The notes under the pieces: generated by a model
Database searches by the model: none
Told to the model about the DNA's origin: nothing
Seen by the model: the letters and a program-made list of their open reading frames with translations, nothing else
Made by a program: the position numbers and the translations under genes
Shown: positions 53,432 to 62,612 of the stretch, piece by piece
How positions within the stretch are numbered: position 1 is the stretch's first letter
Layout: each line of letters begins with the position of its first letter
Source of the DNA: Hymenobacter radiodurans
GTDB taxonomy: Bacteria; Bacteroidota; Bacteroidia; Cytophagales; Hymenobacteraceae
NCBI RefSeq assembly: GCF_004355185.1
Contig: NZ_CP037922.1
Location: forward strand, 744,001 to 808,000
Length of the DNA: 64,000 nucleotides
Direction of reading: 5' to 3'

Positions 53432-54961
53432 ATGGAAGACATCAGTAATCTGGCTAAAATAATTATAGATAGACGGGTTGGGATGCCTCCTCTGATTGAC
53501 TTTAGCGCGAAATCGTCTTCCAACAAAGAGATTGATCTCGTACAGATGCTGAGTAGTGAACAGCAGGCCACCCAACTCCAGGTCGTAAAAGCACTTTATT
53601 CCAAAGTTAATTCCACGAATCAGGCCGCTTTTCGAAAGCTGAAGTCGAGAGTACAAAAGAAGTTACTCAACCACTTATACTTCCTTGATCATACCGATCC
53701 TCGTCATTTAATCTCACGGCGATATGAGCTGCAATGCTTAGAACTGTTTCATCAAGCAAACATTCTGTTTAGGGAAAGTGAGTTTGAGCTTGCCGAACGG
53801 TTAGCTCGTAAGTGTTTGCGGCTGGCCTTAGAAGGCGAGTTTACGCAGTATACAGTGATGAGTTTAGGCTTTCTACGGGATTTATACGCCCAATTAAGAA
53901 GGCCCACGCAATACCGATCCATCTCCGCTCAACTGGTTCACTATCAGAATATAGCAGTGGTTGAGGATCAAGCTAAAAATGTGTATTTGGGTGTGCGCAT
54001 GGAGCAAGCCCAAACGGTGCGTTCTCGACGCGTACTATTAAATGAACTCTCCGAACACATTGCCAAAATAGAGGCGCTACATCGAAAAATAAATACTTAC
54101 AATACCTTCGAGTATGTGTATCGCTTACAATTGATGCGCGAAGAATTATCAGGGAATTTTGAGGAAATCATTAAAATAACCAGCACTACCGAGGCTTTAT
54201 TTGAGGAGGGAAAGGTCAATAAAAAGCGGTTTGATACCCGATTTAATAAGTTCATCAGTGTGTGGGCGCATTTGCGGGGCCGCCAGGTAGAGCATGGATT
54301 ACGGCTTGCGGAAGAATATATCAAGGATTTTCATCCTTCCTCGGCCAACTGGTTTTATTTTCTCGAGCACTACATGCTGCTGGCCTTGCACGCCAAGGAG
54401 TATAGCAAGGCATACGAAATACTGCGTTTGGCGCGCAAAAACCCCTATTATGGGAAGCAGCGTGCGGCGGCTATACAGCGTTGGGACCTGTTTGAGGTGT
54501 ATCTGCACTTCATTCAGCCTGAGGGATCTTCTCTGCGGCTACAGTTCAGCCAGTTTATCCAAACCGTACCTGATTATAGTCGGGACAAGCAGGGATACAA
54601 TGTGGCCATCTTGGTGCTACAGTTTCTGTATTATCTGCGGCAGCGCAATCTGGATGCGTTGCTTACCCGTCTGGAAGGCCTGCGAAAGTATGAGCAGAAC
54701 CACTTGCGCGACCCAGCTACCTTGCGCAGCCAGCTGTTTTTTCGGCTACTGCTGCTAACGGTGCGGGAGGATTTTGCCCCACTGGCCTGCGAAAAGAAAG
54801 GTCAGAGCCTGCTCAACCGTTTGCGCGAAGCTCCGCAGCCCGGCGATGCGTATGCCGAAAGCGAGATCATTCCCTACGAAGATCTATGGGACTTAACGCT
54901 CAATATTCTGCGGGTTAATGCGGAGGCCCAAGCCGCCGAAGAAGCAGGGCATGAACGCTAA
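53432..54961 (+). CDS. All-helical repeat protein (TPR-like), unknown function
   Basis: A 509-residue cytosolic protein without signal peptide or membrane segment. It is almost wholly helical, with TPR-like helix pairs (LFRESEFELAERLARKCLRL, HAKEYSKAYEILRLARKNPY) in a superhelix-like pattern. No HTH, kinase or nuclease motif is visible. I do not recognise a named family. It is transcribed divergently from the repeat peptide and the ABC importer. TPR proteins often bind peptides, which makes a peptide-receptor role imaginable; that is inference. Confidence 0.65.
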   Translation: MEDISNLAKIIIDRRVGMPPLIDFSAKSSSNKEIDLVQMLSSEQQATQLQVVKALYSKVNSTNQAAFRKLKSRVQKKLLNHLYFLDHTDPRHLISRRYELQCLELFHQANILFRESEFELAERLARKCLRLALEGEFTQYTVMSLGFLRDLYAQLRRPTQYRSISAQLVHYQNIAVVEDQAKNVYLGVRMEQAQTVRSRRVLLNELSEHIAKIEALHRKINTYNTFEYVYRLQLMREELSGNFEEIIKITSTTEALFEEGKVNKKRFDTRFNKFISVWAHLRGRQVEHGLRLAEEYIKDFHPSSANWFYFLEHYMLLALHAKEYSKAYEILRLARKNPYYGKQRAAAIQRWDLFEVYLHFIQPEGSSLRLQFSQFIQTVPDYSRDKQGYNVAILVLQFLYYLRQRNLDALLTRLEGLRKYEQNHLRDPATLRSQLFFRLLLLTVREDFAPLACEKKGQSLLNRLREAPQPGDAYAESEIIPYEDLWDLTLNILRVNAEAQAAEEAGHER

Positions 54962-54966
54962 TTTTG

Positions 54967-55035
54967 GCAGGCACATGTCACAAAAAAAGCCCCCCGGAAA
55001 CCTTCCGGGGGGCTTTTTTTGTGACATGTGCCTGC
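54967..55035. terminator. Symmetric bidirectional terminator with extended arms
   Basis: A 69-base dyad: GCAGGCACATGTCAC then AAAAAAAGCCCCCCGG mirrors CCGGGGGGCTTTTTTT then GTGACATGTGCCTGC. It lies between convergent genes. Here both arms have six, so no bulge. Confidence 0.92.
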
Positions 55036-55039
55036 TGTG

Positions 55040-57076
55040 CTATTTGCCAGTTACTTTAAATTCCGTGCGCCGGTTGAGCTGGCGACCGGCTTTCGTGGCA
55101 TTTGGTGCTACGGGCTGGGCATCGCCGTAGCCAGCAAAGGTGAGGCGCCCTTTATCGACGCCTTTGCTCACTAAGTAATCAACTACGGCTTTAGCCCGGC
55201 GCTGCGACAAATCTTTATTGTAAGTGGCTTGGCCCACATTGTCGGTATGGCCACTGATTTCCAGACGCAATGCTGGAGCTTCGGCCAATAGCTTTTGCAG
55301 TCTCTCTAGCTCACTGGTGCTTTCACGCCGCAACGTGGCCTTATCAAAGTCGAAAAAGATATTATTGAGCACAACTTTTACCCCAACATCAAGCTTTTTG
55401 AGACCGATATCTTTTATTACCTCCGAATAGGCTGCTCCGGCTGGCAGATCAAAGTTTTCCGAGTGGAACAGGTAGCCTTCCTGACGTACTACAATACCGT
55501 AATTAACGCCTGAAGGAAGCGAAACTAGATAACGGCCCGACTGCGCATTCGCCAAAAACGAGGCAATAACTTCGTTGCGCTGGTTATCAATTACTTCGAT
55601 TGTAGCTTCTAGCGGTTGCTTTGTTACGTCATCGGTCACTACGCCTTTCAAAATCGTTACCTGAGCCGTAGCAATGGGGACGGACGGAGCTAACAGCGCT
55701 TCCTTCACAGGCTGGGCCCGACTGGCGAGGAGTTGATCCTCTTGGGAAAGCATGGGGGGCTTTTCCGGACCTAAAAAAGTAATCTGGTAAATGTCTTTGC
55801 CGCCTAAGCCTTCCTCGCGAAAACTAGAATAGTAGCCGTGGCGACCTGAGGCAGAAATCACAAAAAAGACATCATCATCGGGCGTATTAATGGGCCAGCC
55901 GAGGTTTTCAGGCGCGCTCCATTTACCGTTCTCAAACACTGCTTTAAAGATGTCGTAGCCGCCCATCGAGTTGTGACCCTCCGAGCTGAAATACATGGTT
56001 TTACCATCGGGATGCAGGAATACCCCCTCCTCGCCGTAGGGCGTATTTATAACGGGACCTAAGTTCAGAGCCGGACCACGGCCTTCCAATTCCACTTTAT
56101 AGATGTCGCGGCTGCCCAGTCCGCCTTCTTTGTCGCTCACAAAATAGAGGCTGCGTCCATCGGGGGTATAAGCCGCCGACGATTCGTGGCCTTTACTGTT
56201 AATGCGGGCGCCTAGACGCTGTGGCTTGCGCCATTCGGCGCCACGCAAATTCGCTTCGTGCAAGTCGCCGCCGTTGTCCTCCACATACACTAGCATGCGC
56301 TGTCCATCGGGAGAAAGCCCAACAGTGGCATCGTGGCCATCGGTATTGACCGGAACTTTCATATTGCGGGCCGCGGCCCACTTCTGGCCGGTGCGTGAAC
56401 TTTGATAAATATCTTCAAAAAAACCGCCGGTTTCGGGGTCGGTTTGCTCTCCTGTTGAGTTGTCGCGCCGCGAAGTAAACATCAGCACCGATTCATCAGC
56501 CGAGATTACAGGACTGTAGTCGGCATAGGGTGAGTTGATAGTGGGGCCAGCATTATCAATAAAAGCGCGTACGGGCTTTTTGCTCATTTTCTGGCCGTTC
56601 TCGCACTCGGTAATCTTCTTACGAATGTCAGCCAGGATCGGGGCAGAATTTTTGCCCCCCGTGGCCGGCTGAGCCGCTTTGTATTCAGCAATGGCCTCCT
56701 GCCATTTTCCATTCAAATGAAGGCCACGACCCAACAAGTAATGAATGCGCGAATCAGCATCAGGGCTCAACTTATACGACTTTTGCAGAAAGCTAAGTGC
56801 CCGTGGCTTGAAGCCTGAATGCAGGTAGCAATCACCAATTTTAAGATTCAGCTCCGCATTATCTGGGTTAAACTTTTGTGCGGCTAGGTAGTGAGGCAAG
56901 GCCTGCTCGTAGCGGGGCGGATCCATGTCGTAACTACCGTCGCCTTCTTTTATCTCGCGCAACGCCGCTTTTAGGCCCTCTTTATCGTCACCGAAACGGT
57001 CTTTACTAAACTCCACGCTCTGCGCGTGGACTGCCTGGGCAAAGAGCAGGATAGTGAGTAGAAATAACTTATACAT
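55040..57076 (-). CDS. OmpA-family protein with TPR, PD40 propeller and CarboxypepD-like domain (PorE-like)
   Basis: A 678-residue envelope protein. It has a signal peptide (ending in VHAQ), TPR helices (~40-155), a PD40/WD40-like propeller with YSPVISADESVLMFTSRRDN and AYTPDGRSLYFVSDKEGGLG (~185-430), a carboxypeptidase-regulatory-like domain (~475-550), and a C-terminal OmpA peptidoglycan-binding domain (NNIFFDFDKATLRRES, LEISGHTDNVG, SQRRAKAVVDYL). This is the architecture of PorE of the type 9 secretion system, but paralogues are common, so the role is not certain. Confidence 0.85.
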   Translation of the reverse strand: MYKLFLLTILLFAQAVHAQSVEFSKDRFGDDKEGLKAALREIKEGDGSYDMDPPRYEQALPHYLAAQKFNPDNAELNLKIGDCYLHSGFKPRALSFLQKSYKLSPDADSRIHYLLGRGLHLNGKWQEAIAEYKAAQPATGGKNSAPILADIRKKITECENGQKMSKKPVRAFIDNAGPTINSPYADYSPVISADESVLMFTSRRDNSTGEQTDPETGGFFEDIYQSSRTGQKWAAARNMKVPVNTDGHDATVGLSPDGQRMLVYVEDNGGDLHEANLRGAEWRKPQRLGARINSKGHESSAAYTPDGRSLYFVSDKEGGLGSRDIYKVELEGRGPALNLGPVINTPYGEEGVFLHPDGKTMYFSSEGHNSMGGYDIFKAVFENGKWSAPENLGWPINTPDDDVFFVISASGRHGYYSSFREEGLGGKDIYQITFLGPEKPPMLSQEDQLLASRAQPVKEALLAPSVPIATAQVTILKGVVTDDVTKQPLEATIEVIDNQRNEVIASFLANAQSGRYLVSLPSGVNYGIVVRQEGYLFHSENFDLPAGAAYSEVIKDIGLKKLDVGVKVVLNNIFFDFDKATLRRESTSELERLQKLLAEAPALRLEISGHTDNVGQATYNKDLSQRRAKAVVDYLVSKGVDKGRLTFAGYGDAQPVAPNATKAGRQLNRRTEFKVTGK

Positions 57077-57175
57077 TGTGGTACTGTATTATTCTGATGT
57101 GTTTTCTCCTGAGCTGATCAGTATCAGGAGTCATTTGACATTTTCCGTCGCGTAGCTCGCCGTATATATCTTGCT

Positions 57176-58246
57176 TTATTCGCTGCCACAGCCGGAGTTC
57201 GCGGCATAGCTGCTAGCGGCTTCTAAGCCAAGCTCGGCAGCTTTGCGCCAGTCTTGGCAAGCGCCGGCCGCATCGCGGATCATTTCGCGTGCGTGGCCAC
57301 GGTTGAGATAGGCTTCTGCATACTGTGGGTTGAGGCTGAGAGCCTTGCTTGCGTCAGCAGCCGCTTTTTTATAATCCTCCAGCTTGAGATACGCAGCCGC
57401 TCGATTATTCCAGGCAAAAGCATAAGAGGCATTGAGGCTGAGCGCTTTGCTAAAATCCTCGACTGCTCCGCGGTAGTCAGCCGCCTCATAGCGGGCACTG
57501 CCACGGTTGCTGTACGCAATGGCGTTATCCTGTTTCTTGGTCAGATAGTCGTTGTAATCGGCTATAGAACCTTTTAAGTCACCGGCACGGCGGCGCGTTG
57601 CCGCTCTATTGAGCAGCGCAGGTAGCAAATCGGGCTGAAGCGTCAGTGCTTTCGTATAGTCCTGAATGGCGGCCGCAAAGTTGCTGAGCTGCCGTTGCGC
57701 ACTACCCCGGTCGTGGTAAGCGTAGGCATAATTTGGGTCGGCTTTCAGTGCCTGATCGAAATCCGTCTTAGCCGCTTGATATTCACCTTTTTCAAATCGC
57801 AGGGCTCCCCGATAGTACCAAGCTGGTGCGAAATCAGCTTTGGTTTCAGCGGCTTTCGTATAGTCTTGCTCTGCTTCCGTACGCTGCCCCAACGCCTCGC
57901 GGGCTTGGCCCCGTCCAAAGTAGGAAGTATGGCCCGCAGGCTCCAATCGGATGGCGGCGTCATAATCCTGCACGGCCAGCGGATACTCTTTTAGCTCGTA
58001 GCGGGTAGTAGCACGATTATAATATGCTTTGGCGAAGTCGGGACGGGCAGCCAGCGCTTTATCAAAGTCTTGAAGAGCAGCTTGATAGCTCTTGTTGTTA
58101 AATTTTGTTACGCCACTGTTATAGAGCTTCTCCGCTAGTTGGGCGGGCGGTAGCGTACTGGCGCGCACTGTGTCTACCTGGGCATGGGCAATACCAGCAC
58201 TACCAGCCAGAATGAATAGAATATATATGCGTAGCATGTAATTCAA
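57176..58246 (-). CDS. Exported tetratricopeptide-repeat protein
   Basis: A 356-residue protein. A signal peptide (IYILFILAGSAGIAHAQ) is followed by about nine TPR units, for example AYYNRATTRYELKEYPLAVQ and AYSNRGSARYEAADYRGAVE with the usual 34-residue spacing. It is probably a periplasmic scaffold. It lies 99 bases upstream of the PorE-like gene on the same strand, so the two may be co-transcribed. Confidence 0.85.
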   Translation of the reverse strand: MNYMLRIYILFILAGSAGIAHAQVDTVRASTLPPAQLAEKLYNSGVTKFNNKSYQAALQDFDKALAARPDFAKAYYNRATTRYELKEYPLAVQDYDAAIRLEPAGHTSYFGRGQAREALGQRTEAEQDYTKAAETKADFAPAWYYRGALRFEKGEYQAAKTDFDQALKADPNYAYAYHDRGSAQRQLSNFAAAIQDYTKALTLQPDLLPALLNRAATRRRAGDLKGSIADYNDYLTKKQDNAIAYSNRGSARYEAADYRGAVEDFSKALSLNASYAFAWNNRAAAYLKLEDYKKAAADASKALSLNPQYAEAYLNRGHAREMIRDAAGACQDWRKAAELGLEAASSYAANSGCGSE

Positions 58247-58482
58247 TGTAAATGATTTCTAGGTGATAAATATAATTTTATTTGCCCAATAAGCTTGTTA
58301 TATGGCTATTAAGTTTATTTTAATTGTATTTAAATAATAATAATTTGACATACGACATAGCCTTAAAGGGTTGTAGTAGGCAGTACTATATGTCGTGTGC
58401 GACTCATCATGTTTAATTAAATATGATGAGTCGCAACCAGTGTCCTTAAATAATGGTTGTGCAGGCAGCGCCGAAGTTTGCG

Positions 58483-58490
58483 TATTTTTG
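58483..58490 (+). promoter_or_regulatory. Candidate promoter of the bacilliredoxin gene
   Basis: TATTTTTG fits TAnnTTTG, with a TTG at 58457-58459 about 23 bases before it. The box ends 50 bases before the ATG. Confidence 0.45.
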
Positions 58491-58540
58491 CGCGGCCTTC
58501 GGGCGTCTCATTTGATTTTTCATTTCAGCCTATATCTCTC

Positions 58541-58963
58541 ATGGCATCTTATCCCGAATACATGGTAGCCCCTATCCGCCAAGACCTTACGTCGGCCGGA
58601 TTTGAGCAGCTTATGACCCCCGAAGAAGTTGATTCAGTGCTCAACGAGCAGAGCGGCACCGTGCTGGTAGCCGTAAATTCGGTGTGTGGCTGCGCTGCTG
58701 CTAAAGCTCGCCCCGCCCTAAAAATGGCCTTGGCCAGCACCGATAAGAAGCCCGCTAAGCTAGTAACTGTATTTGCCGGCATGGAAACCGAAGCCGTTGA
58801 AAAAGCACGTCAGCACATGTTGCCTTATCCGCCTTCTTCCCCCTGCATTGCCTTGTTTAAGGATGGCGAGCTGGTGCATATGATTGAGCGCTACCACATT
58901 GAGGGCAGCGACACGATGCGTATTGTAAATAACCTGCAAGGCGCATTCGAAGAGTATTGCTAG
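58541..58963 (+). CDS. BrxA/BrxB-type bacilliredoxin (DUF1094)
   Basis: A 140-residue thioredoxin-fold protein starting at ATG 58541 (MASYPEYMVAPIRQDLTSAG); the frame is open 28 codons further but that part is not conserved. The CGC redox motif lies in NSVCGCAAAKARPAL. Relatives remove bacillithiol from proteins; which thiol is used here is not shown. Single gene convergent with recQ. Confidence 0.92.
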   Translation: MASYPEYMVAPIRQDLTSAGFEQLMTPEEVDSVLNEQSGTVLVAVNSVCGCAAAKARPALKMALASTDKKPAKLVTVFAGMETEAVEKARQHMLPYPPSSPCIALFKDGELVHMIERYHIEGSDTMRIVNNLQGAFEEYC

Positions 58964-58970
58964 GCTATAA

Positions 58971-59022
58971 AGACGCCACAAAAAAGCCCCCAGACCAGTC
59001 TGGGGGGCTTTTTTGTGGCGTC
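58971..59022. terminator. Symmetric bidirectional terminator with extended arms
   Basis: GACGCCAC then AAAAAAGCCCCCAGA mirrors TCTGGGGGGCTTTTTT then GTGGCGTC. Five C face six G again. It lies between convergent bacilliredoxin and recQ genes. Confidence 0.92.
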
Positions 59023-59040
59023 TACGCTCCGAATTTTAAT

Positions 59041-61239
59041 TTAGTTAGCGTATTCGCTTAGGAACTTGATGCGCATCAGGCGTAAGTCTTCCTCTGTGTA
59101 CTCATCCGGGCCGAGTTCTTTCAGGGCTACGGCAATATTGTCGGTATTCGACTGCAAAAAGTAATCTGTGATTTCGGCTTGGCGGTCGTGGTCCAAGATG
59201 CCGTCGATGTAATAGTTGAGGTTCAGCTTGGTGCCAGCGTAGCAGATATGCTCAATCTCCTCCATCAACTCACGCATGTCGATACCTTTGGAAGAAGCAA
59301 TTTCTTCCAGATCCATTTTCTTATCGATTTGCTGAATAATGTAAATCTTGATTTTTGACTTGTTGACAGCCGATTTCACCACTACATCAGCGGCCGTCAT
59401 GATGTCATTATCCTCCACGTATTTTTGAATCAGCTGCAGGAAAGGCCCCCCAAACTTGACGGCCTTGCCCTGACCCACGCCGCCTACGTGGGCGAGGTCG
59501 TCCATCTTAACGGGAAAGGTAGTGGCCATTTCCTTCAATGATGGATCCTGAAACAGCACGTAAGGAGGCAGGTTTTTATCCTTCGCAATCTTCTTGCGCA
59601 GGGCCTTCAGCATTTCAAACAGCGCCTCGTCGTGACCGGCGGCCTGTTGCACCTCTTCCTGTTGCTGCTCCTGCTGAACCTCTTCGTCGTAGTTGTGGTC
59701 CTTCGTGAGCTTGATTGAATGAGGATTTTCGATGAATTCTTGACCTTTAGGACTCATTTTTACGACTCCAAAATTTTCAATATCCTTTTCCAGAAAACCA
59801 TTGAGTAGCACCTGACGGAGCACCGAGTGCCAGAAGGCAGCATCATGTTCTTTGCCTTGCCCATATACTTCCAGCTTGTTGTGGCCGTAGCTTTCTACGT
59901 GGGCATTGTTCATCCCCATCAGCACTGTGCCGATGTGCTCAAGGCCAAAGCGCTCCTCCGTTAGCACCACCGCCTTCAACGCCATCAATACTTCGTCTTT
60001 AGCCTCAAAACGCTCTTTTGGGTGTTTGCAGTTGTCGCAGAAGCCACAGTCTTTCTCAAACGTTTCGCCGAAATAGTGTAGTAATTGCTTGCGCCGACAC
60101 ACCGCTGAATCGGCGTAGTTGGCCATTTCCTGGAGAAGCAGCTTAGAGTTGTCGCGCTCCGTAACGGGCTTGTCTTTGTTGAATTTCTCCAGCTTCACGA
60201 TATCGTCGTAGCTGTAGAACATCAAGCAATTGCCCTCTAAACCATCACGGCCACCACGACCCGTTTCCTGGTAGTAGCCTTCAATGCTTTTAGGCGTGTC
60301 AAAGTGAATTACAAACCGCACGTCCGGCTTATCGATACCCATACCAAAAGCGATGGTCGCAACAATAACGTCGGCTTCCTCATTCAGAAATGCATCCTGA
60401 TTAGCCATGCGCACTTGCGGGTCGAGGCCAGCGTGGTAGGGTAGAGCCTTTACATCATTTACGCGCAGCAACTCCGCAATTTCCTCCACCTTTTTGCGCG
60501 AAAGGCAATACACAATGCCTGCCTTGCCCTTGTGTTGCTTGACGTATTGAATCAGCTGCTTTTTAGTGTTGTGTTTCGGCCGGACTTCGTAATAGAGATT
60601 GGTACGGTTGAACGATGTTTTGAACACGGAAGCATCGTCCATTTGCAGGTTTTTCTGGATATCCAGCTGCACTTTGGGCGTGGCCGTAGCGGTGAGCGCA
60701 ATAATGGGCACATTGGCCCCCAGGTTATCGATAATGCCGCGAATCTTGCGGTACTCCGGCCGAAAGTCGTGACCCCACTCCGAAATGCAGTGCGCTTCGT
60801 CGATGGCTACAAATGAAATTGTGGCCTTTTGCAGAAAGTCAATGGTTTCGTCTTTGGTAAGCGACTCAGGCGCTACGTACAGCAAGCGCACCTCGCCGCT
60901 AATTACATCTTTTTTGACCCGATTAATTTCTGATTTCGACAGCGTTGAGTTCAGAAACTGGGCATTAACGCCAAAAGCATTCAGCTGATCAACTTGATTT
61001 TTCATCAAGGCAATCAGGGGCGAAATCACAATGGCCGTGCCCGGCAACACCAGCGCCGGAAGCTGGTAACAGAGCGACTTTCCCGCCCCAGTAGGCATGA
61101 TAACGAAGGTGTTATGGCCATCAATAACGTTTTGAATGACGGCTTCCTGGGTGCCGCGGAACTGGCCGTACCCGAAAACTTCCTTTAACTTGCCTTTCAG
61201 ATCAGCCGTGGGCGCTGTTACTTGTTTTAGGGCTGGCAT
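59041..61239 (-). CDS. recQ: ATP-dependent DNA helicase RecQ
   Basis: A 732-residue RecQ from ATG 61239 (MPALKQVTAP). Walker A is TGAGKSLCYQLPAL, the DEAH box is VAIDEAHCISEWGHDFRPEY, and the zinc-binding domain is marked by CRRKQLLHYFGE and CGFCDNC. Winged-helix and HRDC domains follow (ALFEMLKALRKKIAKDKNLP, then HVGGVGQGKAVKFG). The C-terminal ~120 residues after HRDC are an extra helical extension (LEEIASSKGIDMRELMEEIE). It unwinds DNA 3'-5' in recombination and repair. Divergent from kdsD. Confidence 0.96.
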   Translation of the reverse strand: MPALKQVTAPTADLKGKLKEVFGYGQFRGTQEAVIQNVIDGHNTFVIMPTGAGKSLCYQLPALVLPGTAIVISPLIALMKNQVDQLNAFGVNAQFLNSTLSKSEINRVKKDVISGEVRLLYVAPESLTKDETIDFLQKATISFVAIDEAHCISEWGHDFRPEYRKIRGIIDNLGANVPIIALTATATPKVQLDIQKNLQMDDASVFKTSFNRTNLYYEVRPKHNTKKQLIQYVKQHKGKAGIVYCLSRKKVEEIAELLRVNDVKALPYHAGLDPQVRMANQDAFLNEEADVIVATIAFGMGIDKPDVRFVIHFDTPKSIEGYYQETGRGGRDGLEGNCLMFYSYDDIVKLEKFNKDKPVTERDNSKLLLQEMANYADSAVCRRKQLLHYFGETFEKDCGFCDNCKHPKERFEAKDEVLMALKAVVLTEERFGLEHIGTVLMGMNNAHVESYGHNKLEVYGQGKEHDAAFWHSVLRQVLLNGFLEKDIENFGVVKMSPKGQEFIENPHSIKLTKDHNYDEEVQQEQQQEEVQQAAGHDEALFEMLKALRKKIAKDKNLPPYVLFQDPSLKEMATTFPVKMDDLAHVGGVGQGKAVKFGGPFLQLIQKYVEDNDIMTAADVVVKSAVNKSKIKIYIIQQIDKKMDLEEIASSKGIDMRELMEEIEHICYAGTKLNLNYYIDGILDHDRQAEITDYFLQSNTDNIAVALKELGPDEYTEEDLRLMRIKFLSEYAN

Positions 61240-61440
61240 GGTCTCTCTCACTTACTCGGTTGTGGATTGCGAACGGGAGTACAACACCGCATGTTGAACT
61301 CTCAATCTAATGGTTTTTTGGTATTTACTAAACAGTAGGTGGTTGTTAATCATTTAAATACAGTATTTAACAACCGCATTCGTCATTAAGATAGCAACAC
61401 GACAATAGCCAGAGGCTCAGGGCTAGAAACCAACGACGGG

Positions 61441-62472
61441 ATGAACAACCAACTACTCGATGCCGACTACTCGGTACCGGATATCAAATTTAGATTGAAA
61501 CCGCAGAACGAACTCAACTCAATTGCAAAAAAAGTGCTTCATGAAGAAGCGAGCGCCATTCAGGGGGTGGCACATGCCCTTGATAAGACGCCTGATTTTG
61601 CACAATGCATAGAAGCAATACTCTCTTTGCGGGGTAGGGTAGTGGTGACAGGTATAGGGAAGAGCGCCCATATTGCGGCCAAAATAGTAGCTACACTGAA
61701 CTCTACGGGTACTCCAGCCCTATTTATGCACGCCGCCGACGCTATCCATGGCGACCTAGGCATGATTCAAGCAGAAGATTTTGTCATTGCCATCAGTAAA
61801 AGCGGTGATACACCGGAAATAAAAGTGCTAGTGCCCTTGTTGAAGCGGAAAGGGGTGCCCTTGGCTGCCTTGGTTTCCAATGCCGATTCCTACCTAGCAG
61901 TGCAGGCCAATTACGTTTTGCACGCGCCTGTTACGCGCGAAGCCTGCCCTCACAATTTGGCCCCCACCACCAGTACAACCGCCGCACTAGCCCTTGGCGA
62001 TGCGTTGGCTGTATGTCTGCTCGAGTCACGGGAGTTTACTTCGGCCGACTTTGCTCGTCTGCATCCGGGGGGCACCTTGGGGAAAAAGCTTTACTTAAAG
62101 GTTGGGGACTTGAGCCGGCAGAATCAGGCGCCACAAGTGCTGGAAAATGCCCCCCTGCGTGAGATTATCCTGGAAATATCGGGCAAGCGACTAGGTGCAA
62201 CGGCTGTGCTCAGCGAGGGCGACCAGCGGCTATTGGGTATTATCACCGATGGCGACCTACGCCGTATGCTCACCAACTTCACCAATTTGGAAGATGTGCG
62301 GGCGCACAACATCCTCACGCCGTCGCCTATCACTATTGATATTGAAGACTTTGCAGCCGAAGCCCTGGCTCGCATGCAGCAGCGCAATATCACGCAGCTC
62401 ATTGTGACAGATGCTGGTCGGTTCAGCGGCTTTATCCACCTCCACGATTTGCTGCGCGAAGGCTTGGTATAG
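61441..62472 (+). CDS. kdsD: KpsF/GutQ family arabinose-5-phosphate isomerase
   Basis: A 343-residue enzyme with a SIS domain (VVTGIGKSAHIAAKIVATLN, LGMIQAEDFVIAISKSGDTP) and two C-terminal CBS domains (~215-340). It isomerises ribulose-5-phosphate to arabinose-5-phosphate, the first step to Kdo for lipopolysaccharide. HPGGTLGKKL is the conserved linker. It precedes manC by 140 bases on the same strand. Confidence 0.93.
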   Translation: MNNQLLDADYSVPDIKFRLKPQNELNSIAKKVLHEEASAIQGVAHALDKTPDFAQCIEAILSLRGRVVVTGIGKSAHIAAKIVATLNSTGTPALFMHAADAIHGDLGMIQAEDFVIAISKSGDTPEIKVLVPLLKRKGVPLAALVSNADSYLAVQANYVLHAPVTREACPHNLAPTTSTTAALALGDALAVCLLESREFTSADFARLHPGGTLGKKLYLKVGDLSRQNQAPQVLENAPLREIILEISGKRLGATAVLSEGDQRLLGIITDGDLRRMLTNFTNLEDVRAHNILTPSPITIDIEDFAAEALARMQQRNITQLIVTDAGRFSGFIHLHDLLREGLV

Positions 62473-62612
62473 ATAGAAAGAAGCCCCCGTCTGAAACAGC
62501 ATTTTAGTCTTTGTCTTTTGGCCAGATTCGTGCAGAAGGGGGCGCAACCCTGAAATATTTCGGACCTTCGCCCCTGATCTTACTTTAACCCGGCTTCGGT
62601 GAGGCCTGCTCT

